Shown here piece by piece: positions 45,491 to 57,240 of a stretch of 64,000 nucleotides of DNA. The DNA lies in NCBI GenBank assembly GCA_021234155.1, contig JAJEKV010000008.1, positions 16,964,006 through 17,028,005 on the forward strand. Reading direction: 5' to 3'. Numbering within the stretch: the stretch's first letter is position 1; every line of letters begins with the position of its first letter. Below the pieces are notes generated by a model. That model was not told the DNA's origin, did no database searches, and worked only from the letters and a program-made list of their open reading frames with translations. The translations under genes were made by a program, and so were the position numbers. The DNA is from Isoetes taiwanensis (taxonomy: Eukaryota > Streptophyta > Lycopodiopsida > Isoetales > Isoetaceae).

Positions 45491-47622
45491 AGACTGGCCT
45501 AGACTAATCCTTCTAACTAGCTAAGACATCCAAATAATCCCAGATTATTGGACTTATCTGACCCCCGAGAGGGAGGCTTTAGAGACTTTGATATTTTCTT
45601 GAACAAACATATAAACTGCCTTCATACAAGCACATTCAAATAATTCTGAAGGACATTAACAAGCCAAGCCAATTGAACAGACTTTTCAAAAGGTCCTGTA
45701 GACTTTTATACTATTGGCCATAAACTAGAGAACCACATCCCCAAATATTATCACATATACGTGATCTTAAACAAAATGGTCCAATGAGACACTATCAGGT
45801 CCACTAGTTAAGCCTGTATTTGTGATAACACATGTTTAAACCTTGCTAAGAAAATAATTAGAACAGAAATAAGCGAAAAAATGTCGCATTGCTGATACAC
45901 CAGAATAGAAAATGAAAATGGAATATTTACAAGAAATAAATAGAGGAGATGAGACATTTTATTCAGAATGAACGTGAGAACATGCATCTATTGCCAATTT
46001 AGTTACCAAGTACTACTGTTTGTCAGATCAAGAACAAAAGCATTTTGAAAGGAATAATTCTTCAAATGAGATTGGACTGGAAGTATTCATTAGATTGTAT
46101 TACTGGCCTCGGACATAGAACGACCAATATCCGATATGCGCTTGCAACAAGATATAGCAAAAAGCAATTAAAACAGATAATACAAGTTTTTTGAAGTCGT
46201 AGAAGAAAAACAATCTCCGTAGCTTCCTGATAGCAACATCCACATCCAAAGAAATGGGAGAAGAATGTTTGGTTACCCAGCGACAAAGCACAAGTTAGCC
46301 TCTTGGTAACGCTTGCACACCTGCCATTAAGCTATAAACATTCTTGGCTTATCGCCCTTTACCCAAACAAAATTAAATCACATGAAAATCACAATACAAA
46401 CACCTTTAGGAGGAGGATGCCTTTATTACTTTTAGCTGTTAGTTTTTAGCGAGGAGGATAAAAAGCAAAACAATTATAAATAATAAGACAAGATCCCTTA
46501 AGAAGAGTGCCCTACACGTAACGTTTTCCATTATCTTCCATAATGATTTCATCTCAACTAGTGCTTTGGTGTAAACACTTATAGAATCATTAGCTATAGC
46601 TATTTTTTCAACCCAATACAAAGGGGCAAATCTAGCATCTATTCTTGTAACCCGATGTAATGGTCAAAACAAATTGGATATGTTACCGCAGCTTATAACA
46701 CACAAGTTTAGCCATACTACCGAATCGATCTTAATGTCCAAAGTAGATAGAATGAAGGAATAGCGGATACATAAGACCGAGACTACTGGCTAGAGTAGAG
46801 GACATGTATTACACGATTCTCACGAATTATTCCCTCAAAGTTAACAAGATAGACACTAGACAAAATCAAAATTATGTGTATCTAGAATTAATCAGTTAGA
46901 AGCTCCTTCAACCATTTACCCAACAGATAAAGTTCAGCATATGCACCAACAGATCCACCGAATAATCCCCTTAGGCTCTCAAGATAGACATCAGATATCA
47001 AGTTTGAACTTACACTTCCTAAGATGCATGATATGGAGGCCACTTAAAATTTTAAAACTAAATCAAAATAACCTGGTTGATCTGAATATCCTCATCAGAA
47101 AAATTCGTCCCGCTCATTTGGAGTAAGCTCCACCAAATCGATGTTGTTATCAAGGACCTCAACTGCCATGGAAATATTAGAACAGGGCTGCAAGCCTGGA
47201 ATGAATCTTCTGATGTTGCAATCTGACTTTCCCTTGCTGGGCAATGCCATTAACCTTGCAGAGTTCCAGCAGCTAAGCATATGCAGGTTGAGTTCCATGG
47301 GGCTCAATCCCAACTCTTTTTAATATTTCTAGCAATCTGGCACTAGTTTTCCCTTACATCTTGGGCGCTCTGTGGTCGTCCAACCATATCAAAAATTTAT
47401 GCAGAGCCATACAACGAAAACCTCTCTTATTTATGCAGGTTACCGGGGTGTATTTATAGAGCTAATTGCTGCCTTACATAAGCCTGTTTAGACCAAGATT
47501 ACAAGAACGCTCCAATAAAGTAAACCCTAGATGTATACCTGGAAAATCTGGGTAAGAAATGATGGAAGAAATAGACAAAGAAGTGCGAATCGGACAGATG
47601 TCAGGCATGTTGCCATTCTGTA
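45491..47622. repeat. Direct repeat 1 of the composite
   Basis: Starts ATAGACTGGCCTAGACTAATCC and ends GGACAGATGTCAGGC (paired with 49533-51622). Contains two exon-like minus-strand segments. At 46100-46291 the reading includes SLDVDVAIRKLRRLFFFYDF, and at 47095-47313 it includes VEVLDNNIDLVELTPNERD. I do not recognise either. Confidence 0.85.
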
Positions 47623-49532
47623 ATCTGCTGGCCAAACCATAATCCAGTTGTATATGCTTAGAAGGATTCAGGATCCTACGGTCTGTTCATTCCGGCAAAG
47701 TGGAGGAGCTGTAGAAGAAAAGTTTAGGGTTACGAAATGCCAGGAAATGGCATCCATCCAATAAGGCCATAGGCACGTGTACACCCGGTCCATCTGCAAA
47801 TAACCTTTACAAGAGGTAGACATTTTCAAACGTCTAAGTGCTACAAAATATCAAGCAATGACCCATTAAGCATTCAACCAATATTTTTATGTCCAATGTA
47901 GTTCCAGTTTTTTGCATGCAACCATGCTTCCCTAAGCCCTGCCCATTATAAATACCATGGGCCATGGCATAAATAATACCATGTTTGCACACGTTTACTT
48001 TCAACAACTAAAGCATAACTTACCATTTTTCACTTACGGTTTGCACATGCATTTCCGTTGTGCAAGAGTATGCCCCTTTATTTTATATTTCGACACAACA
48101 ATGCAAAGTTAGAGGAAGCAAAAGCAACCCATGAAAACGTACCTCAAAAGGATGCCATTTGCATGACAATTGTAAAAGCTAATTGCAACTAAAAGCTTCA
48201 TGTTGTATCAACGATTCAACTTTTTTCAAAGGCAAACATGCCTTTTTCCTTATTTTGCTCTTGGCCCCTTTTTTTTGCGGTTGCATGGAAATCAAAATTA
48301 GGAACATGCAACAAAAATGCATGCAACAAAAAGATACCTTTAGAACTCATAATAATTATGATATCATATTGTATCTAGCCCCTAATATTTTGTAGCGCAG
48401 AAGCGAGCCTAAATCAAATGGTAAACACCACACAAAATTAGCTTCCATTTGGCAAAACACGGCATTGAGACACCATAGTCGAGTGTGGCCATTAAGCAAT
48501 ATTCATAAGCTGTGAAAGATATAGGCAGTTTCACACCTTCATTATAGTCAAGGTGCCTCAAGCATTAGCACAATAGACCGGAGCAACATTTTGGGATAAA
48601 TACCTCAACTAATATAACTAGTATGCAGACATATCCCTAGCCCAAAACCATTGTCATGGATCACCATAATGACAACAAATATCAAAGATGCATTTACCAC
48701 AGATACAAAGATAAAGCTTAGAATAATGACCAAGAATCCACCAGAAATTTATATTTATATATCCCTACCTCCTTCCGGAAGGCAGAGTAAGGTCCTAAGA
48801 AGCATAGGGGCTGGGAGGGTCCCTATGCAATCATAGGGCCCTCCCTGCCAACTAAATAGCAGAAACATCTATTATATTAATATGCATAGATTTAAAGCCA
48901 AGAATGGTGAATTAAAAACATACCTGTACTTATTCAGTTCAGAATAAGAATTCATGATACATTGCCTTGTACATCTTGTGTCAAATGCTTTCCATAAGCC
49001 TTTAGTTATCAAGGAATAATCGTACTGGTATGGTTCCCCCAAATATTGGGCCAGAAGTTTAAGGGAGCAAGTCCCAAAGTATTTTTCAAGAGTAGGCACT
49101 GTGGCCAAGATATAAAATATCGTATGCAATGCATACACAACTAGACCAATCAGCTAAAATAGAAATTTTATAAAATAGTAAGAAAAGACTAGTTACCTAT
49201 TTATAGATATTGAAAATTGATCAGAAAAGAAAAGTTACCATACACAAGGTGGCATCACCCTCATGACTTGGTTATGTTATGTTCCATAAAAACTGAGATG
49301 AAGATCCTGATTTTAGCCTTGTTGGTTATTCTCATCCAAATCAACAACAAGTAACTGTTGAACAGTTATGGGATAATTCTTAATGGAAGTTCCCACCTAG
49401 GAAACACAGATGTTAGCAACATAGCAAGCAACAGCTTAAAAGAGAGATAATTAAAGATAAAGTATGAAGTATAAAGTATGTCTCTAAAGCCCACACTTAG
49501 AAAAAAAAGGACCCGGAAATAGGGTAATATAT
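47623..49532. other. Unique centre of the composite
   Basis: About 1.9 kb, no long frame and no retroelement domain. One well-bounded exon-like segment (48924-49098). A copy of the GGATCCTACGGTCTG motif occurs at 47671-47685. Confidence 0.5.
48924..49098 (-). pseudogene. Exon-like segment of an unidentified protein
   Basis: Bounded by TTGGCCACAG^TGCC and TACAG^GTATG, open throughout (58 codons), reading PTLEKYFGTCSLKLLAQYLG then EPYQYDYSLITKGLWKAF then RQCIMNSYSELNKYR. Amino-acid make-up is that of a folded host protein rather than of a transposase. I do not recognise the family. It may be a captured host exon. Confidence 0.4.
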
Positions 49533-51622
49533 AGACCTGCCTAGACTAATCCTTCTAACTAGCTAAGACATCCAAATAATCCCAGATTATTGGACTTATC
49601 GACCCCGGGGGGCTTTAGAGACTTTGATATTTTCTAGAACAAACATATGAACTGCCTTCATGCATGCATATTCAAATAATTCTGAAAGACATTAACAAGC
49701 CAAGCCAAGTGAACAGACTTTTCAAAAAGTCCTATAGACTTTTATACTATTGGCCATAAACTAGAGAACCACATCCTCAAATATTATCACATATACATGA
49801 TCTTTAAACGAAATGGTCCAATCAATACCTTTTTCGGAGACATTATCAGTTCGACTAGTTAAGCCTGTATTTGTGACAACATGTGTTTAAACCATGCTAA
49901 GAAAATAATCAGATCAGAAATAAGCCAAAACATGTCACATTGCTGATACACCAGAATAGGAAATGAAAATGGAATATTTAAAAGAAATAAATAGAGGACA
50001 TGAGACATTTTATTCAAAATGAACATGAGAAGATAAATCTATTGCCAGTTTAGTAATCAAATACTAATGTTTGACAGATCAAGAACCAGAGCATTTTGAA
50101 AGGAATAATTCTTCAAATGAGATTGGATTGGAAGTAATCATTAGATTGCATTACCTGGCCGGACATAGAACAACCAATATCTGATATGCGCTTGCAACAA
50201 GATATAGCAAAAGCAATTAAAACAGATAATACAAGTTTTTTGAAGTCGTAGAAGAAAAACAATCTCCGTAGCTTCCTGATAGCAACATCCACATCCAAAG
50301 AAATGGGAGAAGAATGTTTGGTTACTGCGTGACAAAGCACAAGTTAGCCCTTTACTTGGGTAGCGCACACCTGCCACAGGTAAGCTATAAACATTCTTGG
50401 CTTATCGCCCTTTACCCAAACAAAATTAGATCACATGAAAATCACAATACAAACACCTTTAGGAGGATGCCTTTGCTTTTAGGCTGTTAGTTTTAGCAGA
50501 GGATAAAAAGCAAAACAATTATAAATAATAAGACAAGATCCCTTAAGAAGAGTGCCCTACAGAGCGTTTCCATTATCTTCCATCACGCATTTCATCTCAA
50601 CTAGTGCTTTGGTGTAAACACTTATAGAATCATTAGCTATAGCTATTTTTTTTTAACCCAATACAAAGGGGCAAATCTAGCATCTATTCTTGTAACCCCG
50701 ATGTAATGGTCAAAACAAATTGGATATGTTCTTTGCTTATAACACACAAGTTTAGCCATACTACCGACTGATCTTAATGTCCAAAGTAGATAGAATGAAG
50801 GAATAGCGGATACATAAGACCGAGACTCTGGCTAGAGTAGAGGACATGTATTACACGATTCACGTAATTATTCCCTCAGTTAACAAGATAGACATTAGAC
50901 AAAATCAAAATTATGTGTATCTAGAATTAATCGGTTAGAAGCTCCTTCAACCATTTACCCAACAGATAAAGTTCAAAGATATGCACCAACGGATCCAATA
51001 ATCCCCTTAGGCTCTCAAGATAGACATCGATATCAAGTTTGAACTTACACTTCCTAAGATGCATGATATGGAAGCCACTTAAAATTTTAAAACTAAATCA
51101 AAATAACTTTGGTTGGTCTAAATATCCTCATCGAAAAAATTAGATCCCGCTCATTTGGAGTAAGCTCCACCAAATCGATGTTGTTATCAAGGACCTCAAC
51201 CTGTCATGGAAATATTAGAACAGGCTGCAAGCCCTGGAATGAATCTTCTGATGTTGCAATCTGACTTCCCCTATGCCATTAACCTTGCAGAGTTCCAGTA
51301 GCTAAGCTTATGCAGGTTGAGTTCCACGGGGCTCAATCCCAACTCTAATAGCAATCTGGCACTAGTTTTTCCTTACATCTTGGGCGCTCTGTGGTCGTCC
51401 AACCATATCAAAAATTTATGCAGAGCCATACAACGAAAACCTCTCTTATTTATGCGGGTTACCGGGTGTATTTATAGAGCTAATTGTCACCTTACATAAG
51501 CTGTTTAGACCAAGATTACAAGAACGCTCCAATAAAGTAAACCCTAGATATATACCTGGAAAATCTGGGTAAGAAATGATGGAAGAAATAGACAAAGAAG
51601 TGCGAATCGGACGGATGTCAGG
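49533..51622. repeat. Direct repeat 2 of the composite
   Basis: Second copy of 45491-47622. In this copy the 50.1-50.3 kb segment has a consensus acceptor (TTTGTCACGCAG) and donor (GGCCAG^GTAATG) around a frame containing AIRKLRRLFFFYDFKKLVLS, which suggests a real exon. Differences from copy 1 are small clustered changes. Confidence 0.85.
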
Positions 51623-51932
51623 CTACTTCTGTTTCCTGCTATTTAGGCCCAAGTCTGGCATATCGTACTCTTAAAAACATTCTTAATATTTCTTGCATTT
51701 TTTGTTACTTAAATGTTTTTGCACTTGAATTATTGCAATCTGGCTGCAATCTGTTGGATATATCCTGCATGCATGGTCTATGTGCCTATTATACTTGGAA
51801 AATCCTCTCTATATGTTTGGCCCTTCTTGAATTGGGTCCCTAAGGCTCCCCAGTTTTGGGACTGATAAGATCTTGGAATTCCTTAGGGTTTACAAGATCA
51901 GCTAATTCATTCTGGGACTGGATTGGATTTGT

Positions 51933-53947
51933 ATATATATATATGTATATTATATAAATATATAATATATATAACATATATACATACATATATATACAAG
52001 AAATCTAACACGTCCTACGGCGCATTTTTCGAGTTTTAGCATGTTCTTATGGTGCAAGGCCCTGTGTTCAACATTCTATGTACTATATTTAGCATTCATG
52101 AAGATTCCCCTAGATTCTCTTAGAATTTTCTATTTTGATGGAGGTGCGTACCCATGAGCATTTAGAACCTTCCAAAATAATCTATTTTGGATCTGTGCAA
52201 CATTTCTAAAACACTTTCTATTTTTAGACTGAGGCGCTGAGCATCTAGAACATTTTTTTTTCAAGATTTATATTGTACACCTTTATTTTAGAACATTCTA
52301 TTGTGGCTCTTTGCAAAATCTTAAAATAAACTCTAAGATTTCATCAAGATTTTCTTAGATTCCCTTAGATATTATGAAGATCCCCTGAGATTCAACTAGA
52401 GTTTAAGCGATTCCGTCAAACTTGTAAATATTTTCCTACATTCTCTTACAATTTATGAGATTTCCTTATATTCCCTTTAATTCTCCTGGATTCCCTTACA
52501 TTCTAGAAATTTCTAGAACTTTCTGGAACATTCTGAAACTTTCAAAACATCCTACAACTTTCTGGAAGTATTTCCCTATTCCCTTACATTTCCGAAGGAT
52601 TCCCCTACATTCTAGAACTTATTAGAACTATCTAGGATGTTATATTCTATTTTATCTTAATTAGAACATTGCCCTTAAGTATATTTGAAACATAAATTAT
52701 TCATAGAACTAATGCTTGGTCTAGTGGTTAGAGTGGGGGGTTTGGGGGGTTGAGGTCCAGGGTTTGAATCCCCCCAATAACATAAAAAATTTTAAAAGCC
52801 TTTCCTTAAGGGACGAGCATTCAACATCAGCCTTAGGATCTTAGACTCGATCAACGATCAAGATCTCACCATATAAAAGCAATATGAGCCGTAGGATCTA
52901 TTATATATAATTCCCAAAGCCATCTGGGCCGTAGAATATGTGCCAAGCCACCTGAGCCGTAGGATCTCGGATCGACGATCAGGATCAAGAGCAACCTGGG
53001 CCGTTAGATCGATTACATATAACTCCCAAGCCATGTGCACCGTAGGATGTGTCCCAAACCAATGTGAGCCGTAGGATCTCGGACCGACGATCAGGATCGA
53101 ATCAACCTGGACCGTAGGATCGCTTACATATATAGTCTATACACAAACTCTCAAGCCATCACAGGGCGCCGCGATCGTCCCAAAGCCCACGTGAGCGTGG
53201 GATCTCGGATCAGCGGTCAGGATTCAAGAGGACAAACATAAGAACATATAGATATCAGATATATATTGGTAGCGACAAACATATATACCTTTGTGCCAAA
53301 CCTCCCAAAGCCCACGTGTGGTAGTAGGATCTCGGATCAACATCCGGATTAGTGTTAGAAACATAAGAACATATATCAATCAAAGCAATATGAGCCGTGG
53401 GATCTATTATATATAATTCCCAAAGCCATCTAGGCGTAGAATATGTGCCAAGCCACGAGCAGTAGGATCTCGGATCGTGATCGGGGATCAAGAGCAACCT
53501 GGGCGTTAGATCGATTACATATAACTCCCAAGCCATGTGCACCGTGGGATGTGTCCCAAACCAATGTGAGCCGTGGGATCTCGGACCGGCAATCGGGATC
53601 GAATCAACACGGACCGTAGGATCGCTTACATATATAGTCTATACACAAACTCTCAAGCCATCTGGGCGCACAATCGTCCCAAAGCCCGCGTGAGCCGTAG
53701 GATCTCGGATCAGATCCAGTTCAAGAGGACAAACATAAGAACATATAGATATCGGATATATATTGGTGGCGACAAACATATATGCCTTGTGCCAAACCTC
53801 CCAAAGCCACGTGAGCATTGGGATCTCGGATCAACTGTCGGATTGAGTGTTACAAACATAAGAACATATATGTTATGATATCCAAAAAAAAAAAATTCTT
53901 GCGGTATAAATCTATCTTGAAGAGATTTCTATGATATAAATTTATAC
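51933..53947 (-). repeat. Right inverted-repeat arm with an internal ~500-bp tandem duplication
   Basis: Reverse complement of the left arm. The CCGTAGGATC-rich block is duplicated (about 52880-53380 and 53381-53879), whereas the left arm has one full unit. Ends with a GATATAAATTTATACC palindrome (53933-53947). Confidence 0.85.
52712..52777 (+). promoter_or_regulatory. tRNA-like Pol III promoter boxes (right arm)
   Basis: GCTTGGTCTAGTGGTTAGAG followed, after a G-rich spacer, by CAGGGTTTGAATCCCCCC. Inverted counterpart of 44641-44707; a degenerate third copy lies at 36470-36515. Confidence 0.5.
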
Positions 53948-56019
53948 CGTTTTTTTTTTATAATACAAAATATGTGAACGATATATATCTATTATATCCT
54001 TATCTCTTATATATATACAATTATATTTGTGTGTAGATGTGTGTAGAACAATTAAATCTCGACGTCCATCTCGGTCTGAACGACCCATGAACCCCAAATA
54101 AGCCACCTCAAATGACCCCTTTATTTGGGGCTTTTGATCTGGCCCTAGAATGTGCTAGATTAATGGCTTAGATTTAATCGCCCATATTAAATGTAATAAT
54201 TAATGCCAACCAAGTGACCTATAGTTCTGAAATCTCGAGAGAAAGTCTTGAGATGTTTGATAAAAATATCTTTGAGATATCGATTTCTTCAAGCCCCATT
54301 TGCTCTCCTTTGTTCGATAACCCATTCATACTCGATCCGCTCCTCGGCCGGGTTAAGCTTGGGATCTTGTGTTTTGTCAAAAATCGTCTGTTTTTCTTAG
54401 ATCTTGGAGATGGCGGAAGGGTGAAGGCCACGCCATTAGTATTTCAATTTCTCATTGTATTTCACATTGTGTGTACAAAATTCGGGCTCTGTTTGTGATT
54501 CCCGAACCAAGTCGTGCTTTCTTGGAGTTTACGTTCGTTATTAGGATCTAGTGGGTAAGAGACATGATTTTATCTTCGTTATTTTCTTCAAGTCACTTCC
54601 TTTGTTCATTATGGCAAAAGATTAGAATAATATTTCATCGTTCTAATCTACCTATTATTTGTTGGGCGCCCGGCGAATGAGATCGATTTCGACCTTCAAA
54701 ATGATTAGACTCTGAATCCCGTTGTGAGCGGATGTTACACAGACTTTGTGTCGCGAAGTGAGCTTGAGGCTTTGTTGGCCAAAGTTAAGCTATTACGGCT
54801 CACAGCCGACATGCTTTCTCAAGGGTTTAGGGTTTATTGGATTTTTCGGTTGCCTCACTTTTTTCAAGGTCGAGGAGCGGGAGCTTTGTTGAGTTTATGC
54901 ATCTATTGGCATCCACATCAAGCTTGGCTCTCGGGCTGGTAGAACCCAAAATTTTGCCCGACAGCGGGGCAAGAATAGACATACAATGGATTTTTTCGGT
55001 TGCCTCACTTTTGCTTCTTTGGTATTTGGTAAGGATCCAAATTTTGCTTCTTCTGGTATTAAGAACAAAATTTGGTCTGTGTTTGTGCAATAGGTTTGTT
55101 AGTGAGATTCATGATAATCCGTTGGTGTTCTTCCTTCTGTTTCCATTGCTCGTTTAGTTTTAAATATACCTTAGAAATTGATTCTTAGGCATGTTCATAA
55201 ATCATTTTGCAGCAACGAAAATGACCTCACGAATTAGAGCTTCTCACGGTGGCGTGGCAAAGAAATAAAAAGGCGATCGGCCAGTGAACCCATTTGCTAT
55301 TGTTGCAGAAGCCCTCACAGGTTTCGTGCATATAGGCATGTTTAATTTTGACACATGTCCAATTTTGATACCGACTTCCATTTTTCAAGCTCTTTCAAAT
55401 CGGCATGTCTAGATAAGCCTTGGTAGTGCCCACAGTTTCAATAAAGTAAGATTTATCGGAGAAGAGTTCTTTTATCAATCTGTACTTTAACAATTTGTTT
55501 CTCTGTTTGATTTGCGACAAACCATTAAACTCGATCGGCATTTAGGCGGCAAATAACTGGCGGTTGAGCTAAAAATGGCAAGCTCACGACAATGAGATGT
55601 CAAGTTGCGGTCAAGTATTAATCTTTTTACGAGTTACATATATTCCCCTTTATTTATTCCTTAAGGCTAAGCTTTCCCTCTTTTATGAGCAGTTTTCACG
55701 AAGAGGAGGGATATATTAGTCTGAAATTGGGCTGGCAATGAATGGTAGAATGATGAAAAACAAAAGCGGAAGCGAGCTCAACACCGACTTTTGGAAAGTT
55801 TCTCGGCACCACAAGATTTTTAGAATAAGCTAGCCATTTCCCCAAAGTTTGTTTGGATGACACCTAGTACCATACCGCCAGCATCTACGAAGAACATTGA
55901 AGGTTTCCACCATCAAAATATCAAGAGCTCGGGACAACAATCTAGAGTTTTTACGCTCTTTGAATTGACAGGTTTCTTCTACTCGGGGACATGCAAAGGG
56001 TGTGTTAATCATCACGAGG
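53948..56019. other. Gene-poor stretch upstream of the PPR fragment
   Basis: A TATATATACAATTATAT...GACGTCCATCTCG...TTATTTGGGGCTTTT segment (54010-54170) is related to 60938-61060. A 24-bp TTTTTCGGTTGCCTCACTTTT motif occurs at 54840 and 54988. No coherent gene. Confidence 0.45.
54010..54170 (+). repeat. Dispersed repeat, copy A (B at 60938-61060)
   Basis: Shared blocks with the second copy: TATATATACAATTATAT, a CGTCCATCTCG box, and CCC-TTATTT(G/A)GGGCTTTT. Both copies lie 1-2 kb upstream of decayed PPR-like sequence on the same strand, so they may mark duplicated promoters. Confidence 0.45.
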
Positions 56020-57240
56020 TATGGCTTTTACTAGAGATACTAGAAAAATGGCTTCTTCTAGTCAAAAAATGAGATTAGAGGTAGGTTATTATATGGTTCA
56101 AATGATTGGCGATGTTAGAATGATGGAGAATGATGGAAACTTAGGGAATTATGTTTTACCTTTGTTTGTGGAAAGTGGCGATATATCGGATGGTGTGAGG
56201 GCTTTCAGCGGATTACTTCATCTAAATGAGCATTCTGGACTTCTCCGATTTTTAGGATATATTGAAATTGGACAGCGATCATGCTTTTAAGGTCTATGAG
56301 AGGATGCAAAGGGATAGCATAGAACCTAATTTTTACACACTTATAGCTTTCTTTGCGGGCTTGTGCAAGATTGAAAGATATTGAAAAGGGCGTTGGTTTC
56401 ATATTCACATTAGTAAAATCAAACTTGGCAAAAGACATCTACATTATCAATGCATTAATGGACATGTATATCAAATGTAGTTGCCCTATGAGGAGGCGGA
56501 ATGTCTTTAACCAATTTATCTGTTAGAGGCGTTTTGTCCTACAACTTTTTACTTAGGGGATATGTTGAAAATGGGTGCAATCGTTGAAGCAATGCGATGC
56601 TACCAACAAATGCAAGATGAATGCTTATCTCCTAGTGCCCTCACATTTGTTTACATCCTATCACGAGATATTACGCAAATGGGATTTGAGAAGGATATTT
56701 ACATTGGAAATAGTTTGGTTGACATGTATGCCAAATGCGACTCATTTAGAAAGCACACAAAGTTTTGACAAAATTTGTTGTTCCAAAGTGTAGTTTCATG
56801 GACAGCAATAATTGGAGGATATGCCAGCCGTCAATGTGATCAAAGTCTTGCATTGCTTTGGCGGATGAAACAGAATGGCATATCCCGGATGTTGTTACAT
56901 TTATTTGTTGCTTGAAGGCTGCGGTAGCTCGGGGACCATAAATGCAGGCGAAAGGATTCATGCGGATATTGTACAAAAAGGGATCGAAAGACAACTTTCT
57001 ACTTGCAATGCTTTGATTGACATGTATTATGCAAAGGTCGAGAAACTCATGTCAAGATTTCTGAGGAGCCGGGGTTTGGAGAAGATTGTTAAACAACAGC
57101 GACTTCTTTGGCATGTATGCTAAGTGTGGATCTCTTCACGAAGCCTTGGAGATCTTTGACAAGCTTCGGTTCGAGATGATGTCTCTTGGACACAAATTAT
57201 GATGGGTTTTGTTGAAGGTGAGTCTATGAAATCGATGATG
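56020..57240 (+). pseudogene. PLS-type pentatricopeptide repeat (PPR) gene, decayed
   Basis: Repeated 31-36-residue PPR units can be followed through changing frames: FKVYERMQRDSIEPNFYTL (56288-56345), LAKDIYIINALMDMYIKC (56427-56480), VLSYNFLLRGYVENG (56529-56573), MRCYQQMQDECLSPSALTF (56590-56650), GFEKDIYIGNSLVDMYAKC (56683-56740), VVSWTAIIGGYAS (56792-56830), LLWRMKQNGI (56854-56884), GERIHADIVQKGIE (56949-56990), STCNALIDMY (56999-57030), MYAKCGSLHEALEIFDKL (57111-57166). PPR proteins bind organellar RNA; 'DMYAKCG' and 'VVSW' units belong to the plant PLS subfamily used in RNA editing. No DYW domain or targeting peptide is visible. At least six frame changes and stops. Confidence 0.75.

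Larger units (their letters stand above)
43861..53947. mobile_element. Large composite element: inverted repeats around a direct-repeat pair
   Basis: Outer arms 43861-45490 and 51933-53947 are inverted copies; inside, 45491-47622 and 49533-51622 are direct copies around a 1.9-kb centre (47623-49532). A 310-bp stretch (51623-51932) separates the right direct repeat from the right arm; on the left they abut. No transposase is recognisable. It could be a non-autonomous DNA transposon with long arms that carries captured host sequence (as Pack-MULEs do), or a direct-repeat element inserted into an older palindrome. Target-site duplications were not found. Confidence 0.6.

Noticed and set aside
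52706-52780. Functional tRNA gene
   Set aside because: A- and B-box-like segments are present, but the acceptor stem and anticodon arm do not fold and the B-box has a T in place of the conserved C.
54828-54840. Telomeric repeats (GGGTTTAGGGTTTA)
   Set aside because: Fewer than two units; no array, so no support for a telomeric location of the Penelope-type element.
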